A stretch of 64,000 nucleotides of DNA from Tritrichomonas musculus (GCA_039105265.1 JAPFFF010000003.1:2666001-2730000), one strand, 5' to 3'; shown: positions 20,201-29,138, numbered from the stretch's first letter. Translations and numbers: made by a program. Notes: generated by a model not told the origin, from the letters alone.

Positions 20201-20455
20201 GAGTACGTCGGCATATGTGTCAGAATCGATGACAAAAATAAATGTATCACATTCGCAAGTCATGGTGATTACATTTGCAAAGTTAATGATTCTTCATGTT
20301 ATTCAATCGGGGATGAGGTGTTTATCGATAATGAAGACAATAAGCTGAAAGTTCTTTCAGGAGAGACAGCAATAACATCAAAAATAAAACGAATGACTGT
20401 TGGAATCATTACAAGCATCATTGATGAAAGAACATTAGCTGTATTCAAAGAGTAA
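17261..20455 (+). CDS. Long fibre protein with repeated trimerisation-like segments, 1064 residues
   Basis: The protein alternates beta-rich modules with short repeated linkers of the form YALKTDIPEPIDLT. Two nearly identical copies of a 38-residue linker (PYYTSAQADEKFVDEDELAY within it) lie near residues 290 and 475. Module 1 (PFKEGTHLVG, then FDIRFKTND) recurs in the fibre-like gene of remnant E. The last 160 residues (VGSPVYMTGKVYKHVGDKW onward) form a compact beta domain. The layout resembles phage and viral tail fibres, so a host-attachment role on the virion is likely. Confidence 0.7.
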   Translation: MFTIEQSGHITKTNTIDGLINEYIKRYVDNYVIKGDSSNGNVGIPNGNGITEEQLNEAVNGLRDYVINNYALSTDIPEPIDLTNYALKTDIPEVLKNSELQLNIKEQLSDEMFQKLMADDDKPLSAQASMCLTSIAANEGFQSALDVCAERYVPKDDLKNYITRDNLNVSTEYTIEIKTYMFPNIGPVPEEYEENGMDTSHVLPFKEGTHLVGYKVDNSSNIFHFDIRFKTNDLYADDEYNVKQHEAEGFESEGEYFELVWDEVSGAIYDRYQYLPITITLAETEERLALKSDIPEPIDLTPYYTSAQADEKFVDEDELAYELDKYETKTVAEGKYAMKSEIPEIIEGQTTIQFEIVNNTIPDLDYNTYHELIEQYGLDIVSSNSFYTGHYVHVDYSYNDDDDEQPSQIMRIEGSDSSIWFLYDSHELINPGTGETPEVLLCSITKTIEPTDRNAYSARYVSNTYALKTDIPEPVDLTPYYTSAQADEKFVDEDELAYELDKYALKTDIPTIPTDLVNESALNTALYGTELNIEYPANLYDGVYITPKLPNADVHLIFDVNWGDNQDDDIVHIDVIFKPNGSTSTYDSMDRYDSNGKRIDRIIWRHDDGQIVYVSYIAAHRNNNPIAYNFIRAQIESPFIKTANVVDESPEQITIQCTQNDSGCVIPDEYIRRVLTTKNIIVKFKRNADDATYEEAEYEYSGRKSANLIYKSTSGESSELIDIRVATRIVSLRAEDDTLTNIYDATITLISIRPVNDDMITSVKYVNDNFALKSNVITEEQLIKKCAIDCGPITEGGEISIHYLKLEDKVIKLEYIVGDYALCLEIRILFYDTTGNPHNIVLVLHQRTVYFDNFKFPFYYEDTVDITSGRPLTYNFPIGGYSWTTTQELLDDKQIYSRCIMSRGYLAKYKAAIYGAQSNTTITHYSPIESSMSSVSDFVVGSPVYMTGKVYKHVGDKWIPSTADDTTDCICSVKTSGTWKEYVGICVRIDDKNKCITFASHGDYICKVNDSSCYSIGDEVFIDNEDNKLKVLSGETAITSKIKRMTVGIITSIIDERTLAVFKE

Positions 20456-20490
20456 ATCAATTGATTGATTTTCATTTTATTTTTGTTCAT

Positions 20491-21249
20491 TTATGATTGA
20501 AATTGATTGAAGTATTCATCGATGAGTGTGTGTAATTGTTCTAGATGTCTTGTTTGAATTCTTATCGTACACATTTTGATATCGTAATCATCAGCACCAA
20601 ATGTACGTTTGACAATATTTTTGATATCTTTGTTCGGACTCATCGCTATTGGTAAATTATCTTTGAAATACCATCTTTCTTCTTCATTACGGTAATGATT
20701 GATGATTTGTCGAAAGTTAGATTTATGACGACGGACTAAATGAAGAATAATATTATCATTATCGTTTGGTATTGTTTCTTTCCAAATCAAATACTTATAA
20801 TCGTGTTCTCTGTTGACTGGAACCATTCGTGGTCGTTGCTCATTGATTGTTTCAGTTAATTGTTGTCGTTCGTGTTCAAAATGAGAGTCAAGCAGTTTCA
20901 TGATGTATAATGCATATTTTGGTGAGCTCCATATGGCAATATGATTGACGAGTAATCGATGAACATAATAACCTTGTAAACCTGATTGCAAATTAGGTCT
21001 GTTTTGATACAATTCTTCAGGGGTGCAATTTTGCATGCCTGCCAATTCATTAAGTATTTCATTTGATTCATGCAAGTTAAACCATCTTGTAGGTTGTTTC
21101 TTTGAATGACAAGCTGTTATGATTGACTGCATTTGATACATATCATCCTGTTTTGAATGAATGATTCTTAAATGTTGGTTGTATTGAATATATTCATAAT
21201 CATTGTTGATGGCTTGAACGGTTGCTGTTTGGTTGTTAGTTGCTGACAT
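20491..21249 (-). CDS. KilA-N domain protein, 252 residues
   Basis: The KilA-N-like core lies at about residues 50-130, with RWFNLHESNEILNELAG, then GLQGYYVHRLLVNHIAIWSS and the SPKYALYIMKLLDSHFE helix, close to the family pattern 'G-x-Y-V-H-x-L-V-x-H-I-A-x-W-x-S-P-x-F-A'. A coiled-coil linker and a second small domain at residues 145-252 follow. The last 50 residues match the fragment at 50663 in element B. KilA-N proteins are DNA-binding regulators of large DNA viruses and phages. It is read from the same strand as the polymerase gene just upstream. Confidence 0.7.
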   Translation of the reverse strand: MSATNNQTATVQAINNDYEYIQYNQHLRIIHSKQDDMYQMQSIITACHSKKQPTRWFNLHESNEILNELAGMQNCTPEELYQNRPNLQSGLQGYYVHRLLVNHIAIWSSPKYALYIMKLLDSHFEHERQQLTETINEQRPRMVPVNREHDYKYLIWKETIPNDNDNIILHLVRRHKSNFRQIINHYRNEEERWYFKDNLPIAMSPNKDIKNIVKRTFGADDYDIKMCTIRIQTRHLEQLHTLIDEYFNQFQS

Positions 21250-21363
21250 TGTAGCTGTTTGATTAGCTGATAAAAAATTGATTTAAAAATAAAACATTCA
21301 AAAATAAATTGATTTTCATTGATGATTTTTCGAGAGGCATTTTTCTGCTTCTCGCCAATTCGT

Positions 21364-24300
21364 TTAATGATTCTCAATGAAATAATCCTTTGCAGTGAAA
21401 CCATTAACATAAGGACAACAACAATGATTTGATAATACCAACATTTTCGAATGTGCTGCTGTTAAAGCATTTTTGATGACCGTTATCTTGCTCATTTTAT
21501 TGTTATTTAATTGAAGGTTTATGTTCTTTCCTTTCATTATTGTTTGTCTGTCAATGATATCTTTATAATCACTTGATTTGATGTTGTTCTTCTTCAATGA
21601 TATGCCTTTGAGTTTTAATGAAATTGTTTTGTCATCTGACCAAATCGTATAACATTTAGCGTATAAAGCAACTTGATTTGCTCCAAACTTTTCTACACAG
21701 CATCCGAGTATCTTTTTCTCATCATATACATCATTGATTGCAGGGTTTGGCATGAAGCTATAAATGTGTTTATCATAAAATGTTTTGTCTTTGATAACGT
21801 AATCAAACAACTGGTCAATCGGTTTATTCATATCGCCAGCTATAGACATGTACAGACTATCTGTATCGACCGAGTTGAAATGAATTTTATTCATGTCAAT
21901 GCATTTGTATAGAAAGTCATAAAGGAAAGTTAAATACCAATATTTCGCATTGTCTAATGTCCAAAATGATTCCTGAAGACATGTATTACATTTGAATGAA
22001 TGAGGTTGTGATTGTATCAAATAACAATCATTTGACAATTTACATCCATTGCGATAAGTATCGGATGCAATCAATTGAAAGGCTTTATTTTTATCAACAA
22101 TTCTTACTTTATTGAAGTTCTCTGAATTCATTCCGTCATATCCGTAAGAACCGTTCATGCTAATCTTGTAAAACTTTTCATTGCCTTTTGTCTTTCCTGA
22201 CAATATATCTTGACGCTTCTTCATAAACTCACAAACAAATTGATTGAAACCGTCATGTGCCTCATATAAACTCAAGCTCTTAATGTCATCAACAATAAGT
22301 CCGTGGTCAATTAAAAACCATAAATAATAGTTCGAGAACGTCATAAACATGTTGCATGTATCAAGCAACATTGTCAGCTTTCTTGTTTCTTTATCTGCTG
22401 AATTCAGTTTATTGTCTTTCATGTATTTGTACATATAGCTTCCAATTGTTTGTTCATCATTCATTATATTGATATTTCTAAACACAGGAGGAAAGTTAAT
22501 CAAATCATTGATTTTATTCTTTGGGCATCTTAATTTGACTTCAGCTTTGAATATAAACTCAGGGTTTGCATCAAATCGTTTCTTTGATTGAATGATATTC
22601 ATTGCAGCATTGAATACCTTTTCATTCTTGTTTCCATCTTCATCATAAACATCAAATCGTTTTATAAATGAACCAGGCATGAACATGATTCCTCCGTGAT
22701 AAGGATTAAATGAATGTTTTACTGAACTGAATGATGAAGGATACAATGAATTGAAATCAATACCAGCAACGTGTGAAACTATGTTTGAAGTGTCATAGCT
22801 AATGATTCTGTCATTAACGGCATCATATTTGAGTTTATTGATTAATGTTTGACCTCTAATGTTCACTCGATGAAGTACATTTGATAATCCTCCCGTTATG
22901 TTCTCTCTCAAATTGTAGTATTCTTTTTCATCAGTTATGAGTGTTGGCAGGTGATGGAGCTTACAGAATTTCTTCAATTGTATCTTTGTTCTTGTTATCT
23001 TATCATCATCTCTTTGTCTCAAACGATTACATTCAGCACAAGCAAGTAAACAGTTATCAATCTGATGTCCTTTGTTGTTATCTATTCTGTCAAGTGTCGG
23101 TTTGTTGTTGTAAGTAAAGTGTTCACCACATAAATGACATTTACCTGTTTCATTTGATTCATACAATTTCATGAATGCATCAAAATCTTTTTCACTAACA
23201 CATTTTGATATATCACGTTGATTTTGATTTGATTGAAGCGATGAATCGCCTTTTTGCGAGCAAAAATTATGTTTCATGTCTTGCTTTCGATAGTTATCAC
23301 ATTTATTTAACCACCATTTCATTGATGGTTTGAATGTGTTTGATTTGTTTATGATTTCATAGTCGTTCTTCGGGTTGAAATCTTTGTAAGCAAGAGCATA
23401 TTTGATACATGAAGCATTCTTTGATAACGAAAGATTGCTAATCAAATCAACTTTGTATTCGGCATTCATTTGAATAAGGTTGTCAATAGGATTAATCATC
23501 ATTTCAACATCATTGTCATTGTATGATAACAAATAATCCCAACGTGTTGCAAACCTCTTTGAATCAATCAAATACTCTTCATAATCAGCTTTTGTTAATG
23601 GATTCTTTTGATTGAGATAACTGTAGAAGTCTTCATATTTGAATGGTTCATTCTTTGATAACACTTCATTATAATTCTCGCTGTTGATTGCTTCATAAGG
23701 AAATACACCTTTCGAACTGTTAGATATACCGCCAAAATCGATTCCAAACTGTTTGAGTGTTCCTCCAGCAACAAATGCTTGTGCGTCAATGAATCGTAAT
23801 CGAATAGGATACTTTGATGATTTCAATATAAATTGTTTCAATGATGTAGCTGTTCCAATCATTCCGCTATCGATAGACCAATGATTTTTAATCAATTGCT
23901 CTTTGAATAAGTTTGAATCAAATCGTGATGAATTAAAACCGAATACTGTTATTGTTTTCAATGATGAATCTATTTTATTGAGTTCTTCTTCCGATTTACC
24001 TTTAATAAAGCTCTTCAAATGATTCAACTTATCAACATACACATCACAGCCAACAACAAATAACCATTCAATCCAATTAGCTATGAATTCATTTGTTCTT
24101 ATATCAAAGTTCTTTGTTATCAAACCTTTATCAAGCTTCACACATGATGAAACACTCAAAGGAATCAATCGAGAATTAATAACTGATTTATCACTGACTT
24201 TCTTTTCAATCTTTTGCTCCATTGTTTCAAAATCATAAGTGATATAATGAATTGTTGGCTTCCATTCAAGTTCATATGAAAGACAATACAAATAAACAGG

Positions 24301-25941
24301 ATTGTTTAAGATGTGCGGACAATATGGCAAAGCTTCTCGTGAAGGAATGAAATCCTTTTTGAATTTACCTCCTAGCTTCTCACATTTCTTGACATGGTTG
24401 TTGAATCTGTCAATATTGTTATTTCCTTTGTGAATGTATGAACCACAATGAGGACAAATATGAATATTTGTTAATGCTTCAGCGTTGATGATGTACATTA
24501 TGTGAAGTATCTTATCCTTTGAATACAACAGGGCTGAAAACGTTTTGTTTGATTCGTCTATGTTATGCCATTGTTCTTGAATATCATAAATATGTTTCTC
24601 TTTGTCATATTCATAGATGTTGACATTGATGTTATGATTCTTGGCTGATTCCTTCATTTCTTCAATCGTGATACCTTTGAACGAATTGATGATTTGATTT
24701 GCTTCTTTTGTAGGTTTAGTTGAATAAGTTATTCCGTGGTCTTCACATAATATTTTCTTTGCTGCTTTGGTTCTGTTAGCTGTATTATATTTTGTTTTCT
24801 TTTCATCTTTGTTTTGATTTGTTAGTTCAGGAAACAAACAACAAGCAAGGAAACGATACCAACACAAACAATCATCAACGTTATCAATAATGATATATTT
24901 ATTTTTGCCAAACAATTCTGAAACTTCATCAATCTTTCCTGTTATCTTAACTACACGAGAGATTGTAAATGAAACAGACCAAACGATACATAATTTAATG
25001 TTTGAAGCCGTGGTTTCATATTCATGAATCTTTGATTCAATATACAGTTTAATTTTATCAATATCTTTATTCTCTCTAACAATTATCGGAATTGATGATT
25101 TATAATTCTTCCAATTAATATCACTTGCCTCATATGTATATCTTTCACTTTCATTCTTTGGTGGTATCTCAAATATACCAGTCAATTGAAAATATATTTT
25201 GAACGGTTTCACTTCTTGTTTAAATACTGTTTCAGTTAAATATTCATTGATGTCTTCAATTGATGAAACACCGTTTTTGTAATATATTTTAATCGGTTCT
25301 TTACTGTCTTCATCTAATCGTTCAACCTTTTCACTATCATTTGGGAATTGGTCAATGAAATGACTACATGCTTCAACTGCTTCATCAAAGTTCTCAGGTT
25401 CGTTGATTATGAAATATGAATCATGTTTTGAATGAACACCTTTATAGCTAAACTTTTTGAGATATTCAATTAATTCAGCATTTTCATTGTTAAATCGAAT
25501 GTCTTCATATCGTTGAGGCTGTTTGTTTGTCTTTGGTGGTAATGGTCTCAATAATACATTTTCAGATTTAATTAATTGAAGAGCTTTGTTGAGTGCATCA
25601 TGAGCTATTTTAATGTTGTCCTCGATTTGTTTTTGTTCATCATCTTGTTCTTCTTCTTCTTCCTCCTCTTCTTCCTCTTCTTCTGCTTGTTCTTCTGCTT
25701 CTTTCTTCATTCTATTAACGAAATCTAATATTGATATGTCATCTATTCTATTACCTTCATGTTCTCTAAAACCAAATGAAGTTAGATAATTTTCTAAGAT
25801 TGACTTGAAATGTTTTACATCATAATCACTAGGTTTAGATGTTGACAAACGAGGTTTTAATTGAAGTTCATTATTGATATACCTAATTTGTTCAATAACA
25901 AATGATTTGGTATCTTTTCTATAGTAATAACGAGAACTCAT
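21364..25941 (-). CDS. Protein-primed DNA polymerase B with embedded HNH motif, 1525 residues
   Basis: An amino-terminal helical module (residues about 15-80) is followed by a glutamate run. Next comes a domain with DDCLCWYRFLACCL (near residue 355) and a C2H2-like finger (HICPHCGSYIHKG, near 490). The 3'-5' exonuclease motifs are YDFET, FGFNSSRFDSNLF and YNDNDVEMM. An HNH motif (CHLCGEHF, LDRIDNNKGH, CAECNRLR) lies at about residues 925-975. Polymerase motifs A (GIDFNSLYPS), B (KISMNGSYGYDG) and C (SVDTDSLYM) follow. Family B, protein-primed replication is the expected role. Confidence 0.9.
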   Translation of the reverse strand: MSSRYYYRKDTKSFVIEQIRYINNELQLKPRLSTSKPSDYDVKHFKSILENYLTSFGFREHEGNRIDDISILDFVNRMKKEAEEQAEEEEEEEEEEEEQDDEQKQIEDNIKIAHDALNKALQLIKSENVLLRPLPPKTNKQPQRYEDIRFNNENAELIEYLKKFSYKGVHSKHDSYFIINEPENFDEAVEACSHFIDQFPNDSEKVERLDEDSKEPIKIYYKNGVSSIEDINEYLTETVFKQEVKPFKIYFQLTGIFEIPPKNESERYTYEASDINWKNYKSSIPIIVRENKDIDKIKLYIESKIHEYETTASNIKLCIVWSVSFTISRVVKITGKIDEVSELFGKNKYIIIDNVDDCLCWYRFLACCLFPELTNQNKDEKKTKYNTANRTKAAKKILCEDHGITYSTKPTKEANQIINSFKGITIEEMKESAKNHNINVNIYEYDKEKHIYDIQEQWHNIDESNKTFSALLYSKDKILHIMYIINAEALTNIHICPHCGSYIHKGNNNIDRFNNHVKKCEKLGGKFKKDFIPSREALPYCPHILNNPVYLYCLSYELEWKPTIHYITYDFETMEQKIEKKVSDKSVINSRLIPLSVSSCVKLDKGLITKNFDIRTNEFIANWIEWLFVVGCDVYVDKLNHLKSFIKGKSEEELNKIDSSLKTITVFGFNSSRFDSNLFKEQLIKNHWSIDSGMIGTATSLKQFILKSSKYPIRLRFIDAQAFVAGGTLKQFGIDFGGISNSSKGVFPYEAINSENYNEVLSKNEPFKYEDFYSYLNQKNPLTKADYEEYLIDSKRFATRWDYLLSYNDNDVEMMINPIDNLIQMNAEYKVDLISNLSLSKNASCIKYALAYKDFNPKNDYEIINKSNTFKPSMKWWLNKCDNYRKQDMKHNFCSQKGDSSLQSNQNQRDISKCVSEKDFDAFMKLYESNETGKCHLCGEHFTYNNKPTLDRIDNNKGHQIDNCLLACAECNRLRQRDDDKITRTKIQLKKFCKLHHLPTLITDEKEYYNLRENITGGLSNVLHRVNIRGQTLINKLKYDAVNDRIISYDTSNIVSHVAGIDFNSLYPSSFSSVKHSFNPYHGGIMFMPGSFIKRFDVYDEDGNKNEKVFNAAMNIIQSKKRFDANPEFIFKAEVKLRCPKNKINDLINFPPVFRNINIMNDEQTIGSYMYKYMKDNKLNSADKETRKLTMLLDTCNMFMTFSNYYLWFLIDHGLIVDDIKSLSLYEAHDGFNQFVCEFMKKRQDILSGKTKGNEKFYKISMNGSYGYDGMNSENFNKVRIVDKNKAFQLIASDTYRNGCKLSNDCYLIQSQPHSFKCNTCLQESFWTLDNAKYWYLTFLYDFLYKCIDMNKIHFNSVDTDSLYMSIAGDMNKPIDQLFDYVIKDKTFYDKHIYSFMPNPAINDVYDEKKILGCCVEKFGANQVALYAKCYTIWSDDKTISLKLKGISLKKNNIKSSDYKDIIDRQTIMKGKNINLQLNNNKMSKITVIKNALTAAHSKMLVLSNHCCCPYVNGFTAKDYFIENH

Positions 25942-26032
25942 TTATGATATAATTAAAAAATCAAATTATTTGAATTTTGAAAAAATGTTAAATCAAAAAA
26001 TTTATTTTTTTTGAGTTTTTTATTTCATTGAA

Positions 26033-26383
26033 ATGTCTGAGTTAAGAGAAATAATAAAACACATTGAAGAAATACATAAATTACTTTTGATATTAGAATC
26101 AAAACAAGAAGTATGTGAAGAAGAAGAAACAAATGAAGAAACAAATACAGAAGCAAACCATAAAAGAGCACGTTCAATATTCAATTCATCAAAGTTCTTG
26201 AACAAGGATGAACGTGAAAAAGTTTTAGAATTTTTGGATGATAAAGTAATGAATGATATAAATAAGTTGCCAGCACACAAAAGGTGTTCATATACACAAA
26301 ACTTATTGAAAGACAAATTGAAGTTAAATGTATCATCATATATGATTAATAGATTATTGGCATTTAAGAACAACAAAGAATAA
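26033..26383 (+). CDS. Small conserved protein, homologue of the gene at 50062
   Basis: A 116-residue protein with an acidic helical front half and a conserved carboxyl part (IFNSSKFLNKDEREKVLEFL, then HKRCSYTQNLLKDKLKLNVSSYMINRLL). The element B protein at 50062 shows the same layout (IFNRSKFLDIGDHDRLIQYV, then HKRVSLLRRLIRDNLKLSISMYMTQKLI), so it is a true conserved gene. The tail looks like a small helical DNA-binding domain. It is divergent from the polymerase gene, with 91 bp between starts. Confidence 0.7.
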   Translation: MSELREIIKHIEEIHKLLLILESKQEVCEEEETNEETNTEANHKRARSIFNSSKFLNKDEREKVLEFLDDKVMNDINKLPAHKRCSYTQNLLKDKLKLNVSSYMINRLLAFKNNKE

Positions 26384-26404
26384 AAATATCATTTAATTAA
26401 TTTG

Positions 26405-26413
26405 TTTATTTTT
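26405..26413 (+). promoter_or_regulatory. T-rich box TTTATTTTT before the gene at 26422
   Basis: The same nonamer as at 12298 and 26701, ending 8 bases before the start codon. Role inferred from recurrence at a constant distance. Confidence 0.4.
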
Positions 26414-26421
26414 GGTTTAAA

Positions 26422-26667
26422 ATGAATAGTGCAATTAAAGGTTTGAGTTGTGATACATCAGCTTTACACGCTCAGTTTCGAATAGTTAAAGACAAGATAT
26501 TCAATGAATGTATGAATTCTGAAGATGATGCATTAAACGGAAAGTTTGATAAGATGATTCACATATTGTCGATATATAAACAACTATTTAATGATATTGA
26601 ATCGATTAAAATACAATTAAGAGCTATTGATGAACGTATCAAATCAGCTGAACAAATGACTTTGTAA
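26422..26667 (+). CDS. Small coiled-coil protein, 81 residues
   Basis: A short, fully helical protein (ALHAQFRIVKDKIFNE, then MIHILSIYKQLFNDIESIKIQLRAIDERIKSAEQ). It has its own T-rich upstream box and sits between two conserved genes in the same direction. No family was recognised. Confidence 0.55.
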   Translation: MNSAIKGLSCDTSALHAQFRIVKDKIFNECMNSEDDALNGKFDKMIHILSIYKQLFNDIESIKIQLRAIDERIKSAEQMTL

Positions 26668-26700
26668 ATGAATCATTGAATGACTCATCATTAATGTTGT

Positions 26701-26709
26701 TTTATTTTT
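26701..26709 (+). promoter_or_regulatory. T-rich box TTTATTTTT before the gene at 26722
   Basis: Nonamer ending 12 bases before the ATG, followed by ATTCAAACATTC. Third exact copy at a gene start in element A. Confidence 0.4.
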
Positions 26710-26721
26710 ATTCAAACATTC

Positions 26722-27297
26722 ATGGCATTATCAAAAGCTCGTATATTAAGTAGTGAGAACGATGCATCAGTTAAGCAGGAACAATCAACCAGTATTAATA
26801 TAAACATCAAACCAAAGCAACCACAACCAGTTGAATATCCATCAGTTCAACCATTACCACAATCATCTCAAGCCACAAATTTTACTATACCTCAGATGAA
26901 TGGAGTATATCAATCACCGCAACCAACAAACAACGTTTCCCTAGAAAGAGGTATCAGTGATATTGGAGCTGATATAACAGAACTTGAAACCAAAAACAAA
27001 TTCCTTGAGATATTGTTATCAATCTATGAAACAAATCCGATAAAAGTCAATGATTTATTGATTTGTCATTCAAATACATTAATGGAACTCATCAAATTAC
27101 TAACACAAGCTGATAAAGTTGAATTGATTGTCAATGATGATTGTGCGTGTAATGGTTGCGTTTCTCGTTCCAAATATCTTTTAATTGATAGGATATTGGT
27201 GTACAAAAATAATGAATCAAATGACTTGAAATACAAATATAATAGCATTTATACCGAACTCATTAGACACAATATTTCATTAAAAACATGTATTTAA
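26722..27297 (+). CDS. CxC-type conserved protein, 191 residues
   Basis: Residues 1-90 are proline-, glutamine- and serine-rich and probably disordered. Residues 95-191 form a helical domain with a cysteine cluster (DDCACNGC) and a conserved end (SLKTCI). The gene at 2469 in remnant F shares this domain. The cysteines may bind zinc. Conservation between two otherwise different elements suggests a basic role in the element's life cycle, not yet known. Confidence 0.6.
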   Translation: MALSKARILSSENDASVKQEQSTSININIKPKQPQPVEYPSVQPLPQSSQATNFTIPQMNGVYQSPQPTNNVSLERGISDIGADITELETKNKFLEILLSIYETNPIKVNDLLICHSNTLMELIKLLTQADKVELIVNDDCACNGCVSRSKYLLIDRILVYKNNESNDLKYKYNSIYTELIRHNISLKTCI

Positions 27298-27463
27298 AAA
27301 CTAATAAATGATATATGAAATATTAGTTGTTTCATTATTAACAGGTTTATTTTTAGTGAAGATTGTTGAAGTATCATTAATGATGCCTGACAAAGAACCA
27401 GAACTCAGTGAAGAGATAAGAACAAAAATGTATTCATGAAGAGCTTTAACGAAAACTAAAGAA

Positions 27464-28378
27464 ATGAAACGTTTCATGAAACCGACGCACTTTAATTATA
27501 ATGAGATTTTATTCTCTAGTGGTTCTGATTATGATGATGACCAAATGAGTTTTGCATTTGAATATGAATCATTCAAGCCAACAGTTAATGAAAAGACATT
27601 TAATATTGATGATGAGATGAACAAAGCCTATCAACGCAATGAATCAAAAATAAAGAATGAATCAATCAGACCAATCGCAAACGGTATCTATTCATATTAC
27701 AATTCATTGAACATACTCGTTGGTCAACAAGGTAAAGGAAAGAGTCATATAATGCTACGAGATGTTATTCAAATGTCTCGAATGAAGAACGCTGGCTTTC
27801 ATTTAATTGTTTATGTATCACGAAACGGAACAATCAACGATGCTACATTCGAAAGTCAACGCGAATTGATACAGCTACCAATAAAAACTGTTGCTGACAG
27901 CAATGCTGAAGAATATCTTAAACAACTTGATTTATATAAAGAATTGTATAACAAATATTCATCAACACCAAAAATAGTAATCGATGAAAAGAAGTTAAAC
28001 GATATGTTTGAGTTTCTTCATATCAATAAACTAGGTCAACCGAATAAACCGCTAAATACTATCATTCTTTGTGAAGACTTCTTGAAATCGAAACTAATTA
28101 AATCATCCTATTTTATCAATACCATCAGTCAGCTTCGACACAAGAATCTAATCATATTCGTTAACATTCAGTTCTTCAAAGCTTTAACAACAGAATGGAA
28201 AAATAATGCAACATCATTCTTCATCTTCAGTGGTTATTCACGACAGAAACTCGGCTACATATATCAACAAGTTCCATTTCCAATAGATTTCGAAGAGCTA
28301 TTGAATCGATACAGAACAATGAAAGCACATCAATTCGTTTTAGTCAATGTTCGAACTAATAACCTTTCATTCATCTAA
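27464..28378 (+). CDS. Genome-packaging ATPase (A32/FtsK-HerA type)
   Basis: A 304-residue protein. The Walker A motif GQQGKGKS lies near residue 87, in LNILVGQQGKGKSHIML. The Walker B-like strand is LNTIILCEDFL near residue 205. A later strand (NLIIFVNIQFFKAL) carries the sensor-like region. Length and motif order fit the A32-like packaging ATPases that are core to Polintons and related viruses and load DNA into capsids. Its end overlaps the convergent gene at 28367 by 12 bp. Confidence 0.85.
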   Translation: MKRFMKPTHFNYNEILFSSGSDYDDDQMSFAFEYESFKPTVNEKTFNIDDEMNKAYQRNESKIKNESIRPIANGIYSYYNSLNILVGQQGKGKSHIMLRDVIQMSRMKNAGFHLIVYVSRNGTINDATFESQRELIQLPIKTVADSNAEEYLKQLDLYKELYNKYSSTPKIVIDEKKLNDMFEFLHINKLGQPNKPLNTIILCEDFLKSKLIKSSYFINTISQLRHKNLIIFVNIQFFKALTTEWKNNATSFFIFSGYSRQKLGYIYQQVPFPIDFEELLNRYRTMKAHQFVLVNVRTNNLSFI

Positions 28379-28825
28379 TACAATTTGTTGTTGAACACCA
28401 ACAAACAGTTGTGGTGTATTGATATTATATTTTTGTCTCATTTGTTCTATGAGTTCTTTTGTTTTCTTATCATTAACTTTCCTGATACTGTAATTATAAT
28501 ACTTGTATTCTTTAAATGATTGCTCTTTATTTGAACCTTCAACGAAGAACTCAATAGATGTTGTTGATATTCTTCTTCTAACATTTGATGTTAATGTTAT
28601 ATATTCGAGCCCGAGTTCAACAATCTTATCATAATATAATCGTTTAAATGCATTATCTTTGTTCTTCAATGATATGTATATCACTTTAGATTTATATGCA
28701 GCCTTTCCACAAGGTATTGGATATCTATCACACAGAATTGAGAAATCACATTGTTTGAACTTCTCTGATTCATCCAACATATCAATAAGTGAATTGATGT
28801 AATCATAAACCTTTGGTGTTGACAT
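28367..28825 (-). CDS. Unknown 152-residue protein next to the right terminal repeat
   Basis: A mixed alpha-beta protein with a conserved-looking segment (CDRYPIPCGKAAYKSKVIYISL), then FKRLYYDKIVELGLEYITL and a basic stretch. It is the last gene before the right terminal repeat and overlaps the ATPase gene tail to tail. No catalytic motif was recognised, and no homologue was found in the other elements of this window. Confidence 0.55.
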   Translation of the reverse strand: MSTPKVYDYINSLIDMLDESEKFKQCDFSILCDRYPIPCGKAAYKSKVIYISLKNKDNAFKRLYYDKIVELGLEYITLTSNVRRRISTTSIEFFVEGSNKEQSFKEYKYYNYSIRKVNDKKTKELIEQMRQKYNINTPQLFVGVQQQIVLDE

Positions 28826-28895
28826 ATCTTTAGAGTGAAATTAAAAAACAAAAAACAAAAATAAAAACGTCATTGAAGACACTTCAGATATCTTT

Positions 28896-29138
28896 TTAAT
28901 AAATGAGCTCTTCAAGTTCAGCAATTAATTCAGCAGGACCGTTGAATTTCTTTAGTTGTTCAATAAAGTGATTTATCTCTTTTAGTACTCCGTCAACAAC
29001 ATCATCATTATCGTAGAGGTATTTTAATGCAGGTCTCCAACCTTTTAGCTTTTTGTTGATTCTATTAATGAGGATGCTTAATTGTTCCTCCGTTTGTCGG
29101 AGGCAGCGAGTGCTCGCAGCTTCGGCTTGGTTTGACAT
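28896..29138 (-). CDS. Small helical protein encoded in the right terminal repeat (variant)
   Basis: An 80-residue version of the protein at 8793. It is identical over almost all its length but has a 12-residue in-frame insertion (AASTRCLRQTE region) after residue 6. The 36-bp insertion consists of two small hairpins and ends with a repeated GAA. The terminal-repeat copies are therefore no longer identical. Confidence 0.6.
   Translation of the reverse strand: MSNQAEAASTRCLRQTEEQLSILINRINKKLKGWRPALKYLYDNDDVVDGVLKEINHFIEQLKKFNGPAELIAELEELIY

Noticed and set aside
23000-23165. HNH region as an intein or group I intron
   Set aside because: No splice-junction motifs of inteins are visible around it and the frame continues with polymerase sequence; it is read as an embedded domain.
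28367-28825. Adenain-like cysteine protease of element A
   Set aside because: No histidine and cysteine pair in the expected order was seen; left as unknown.
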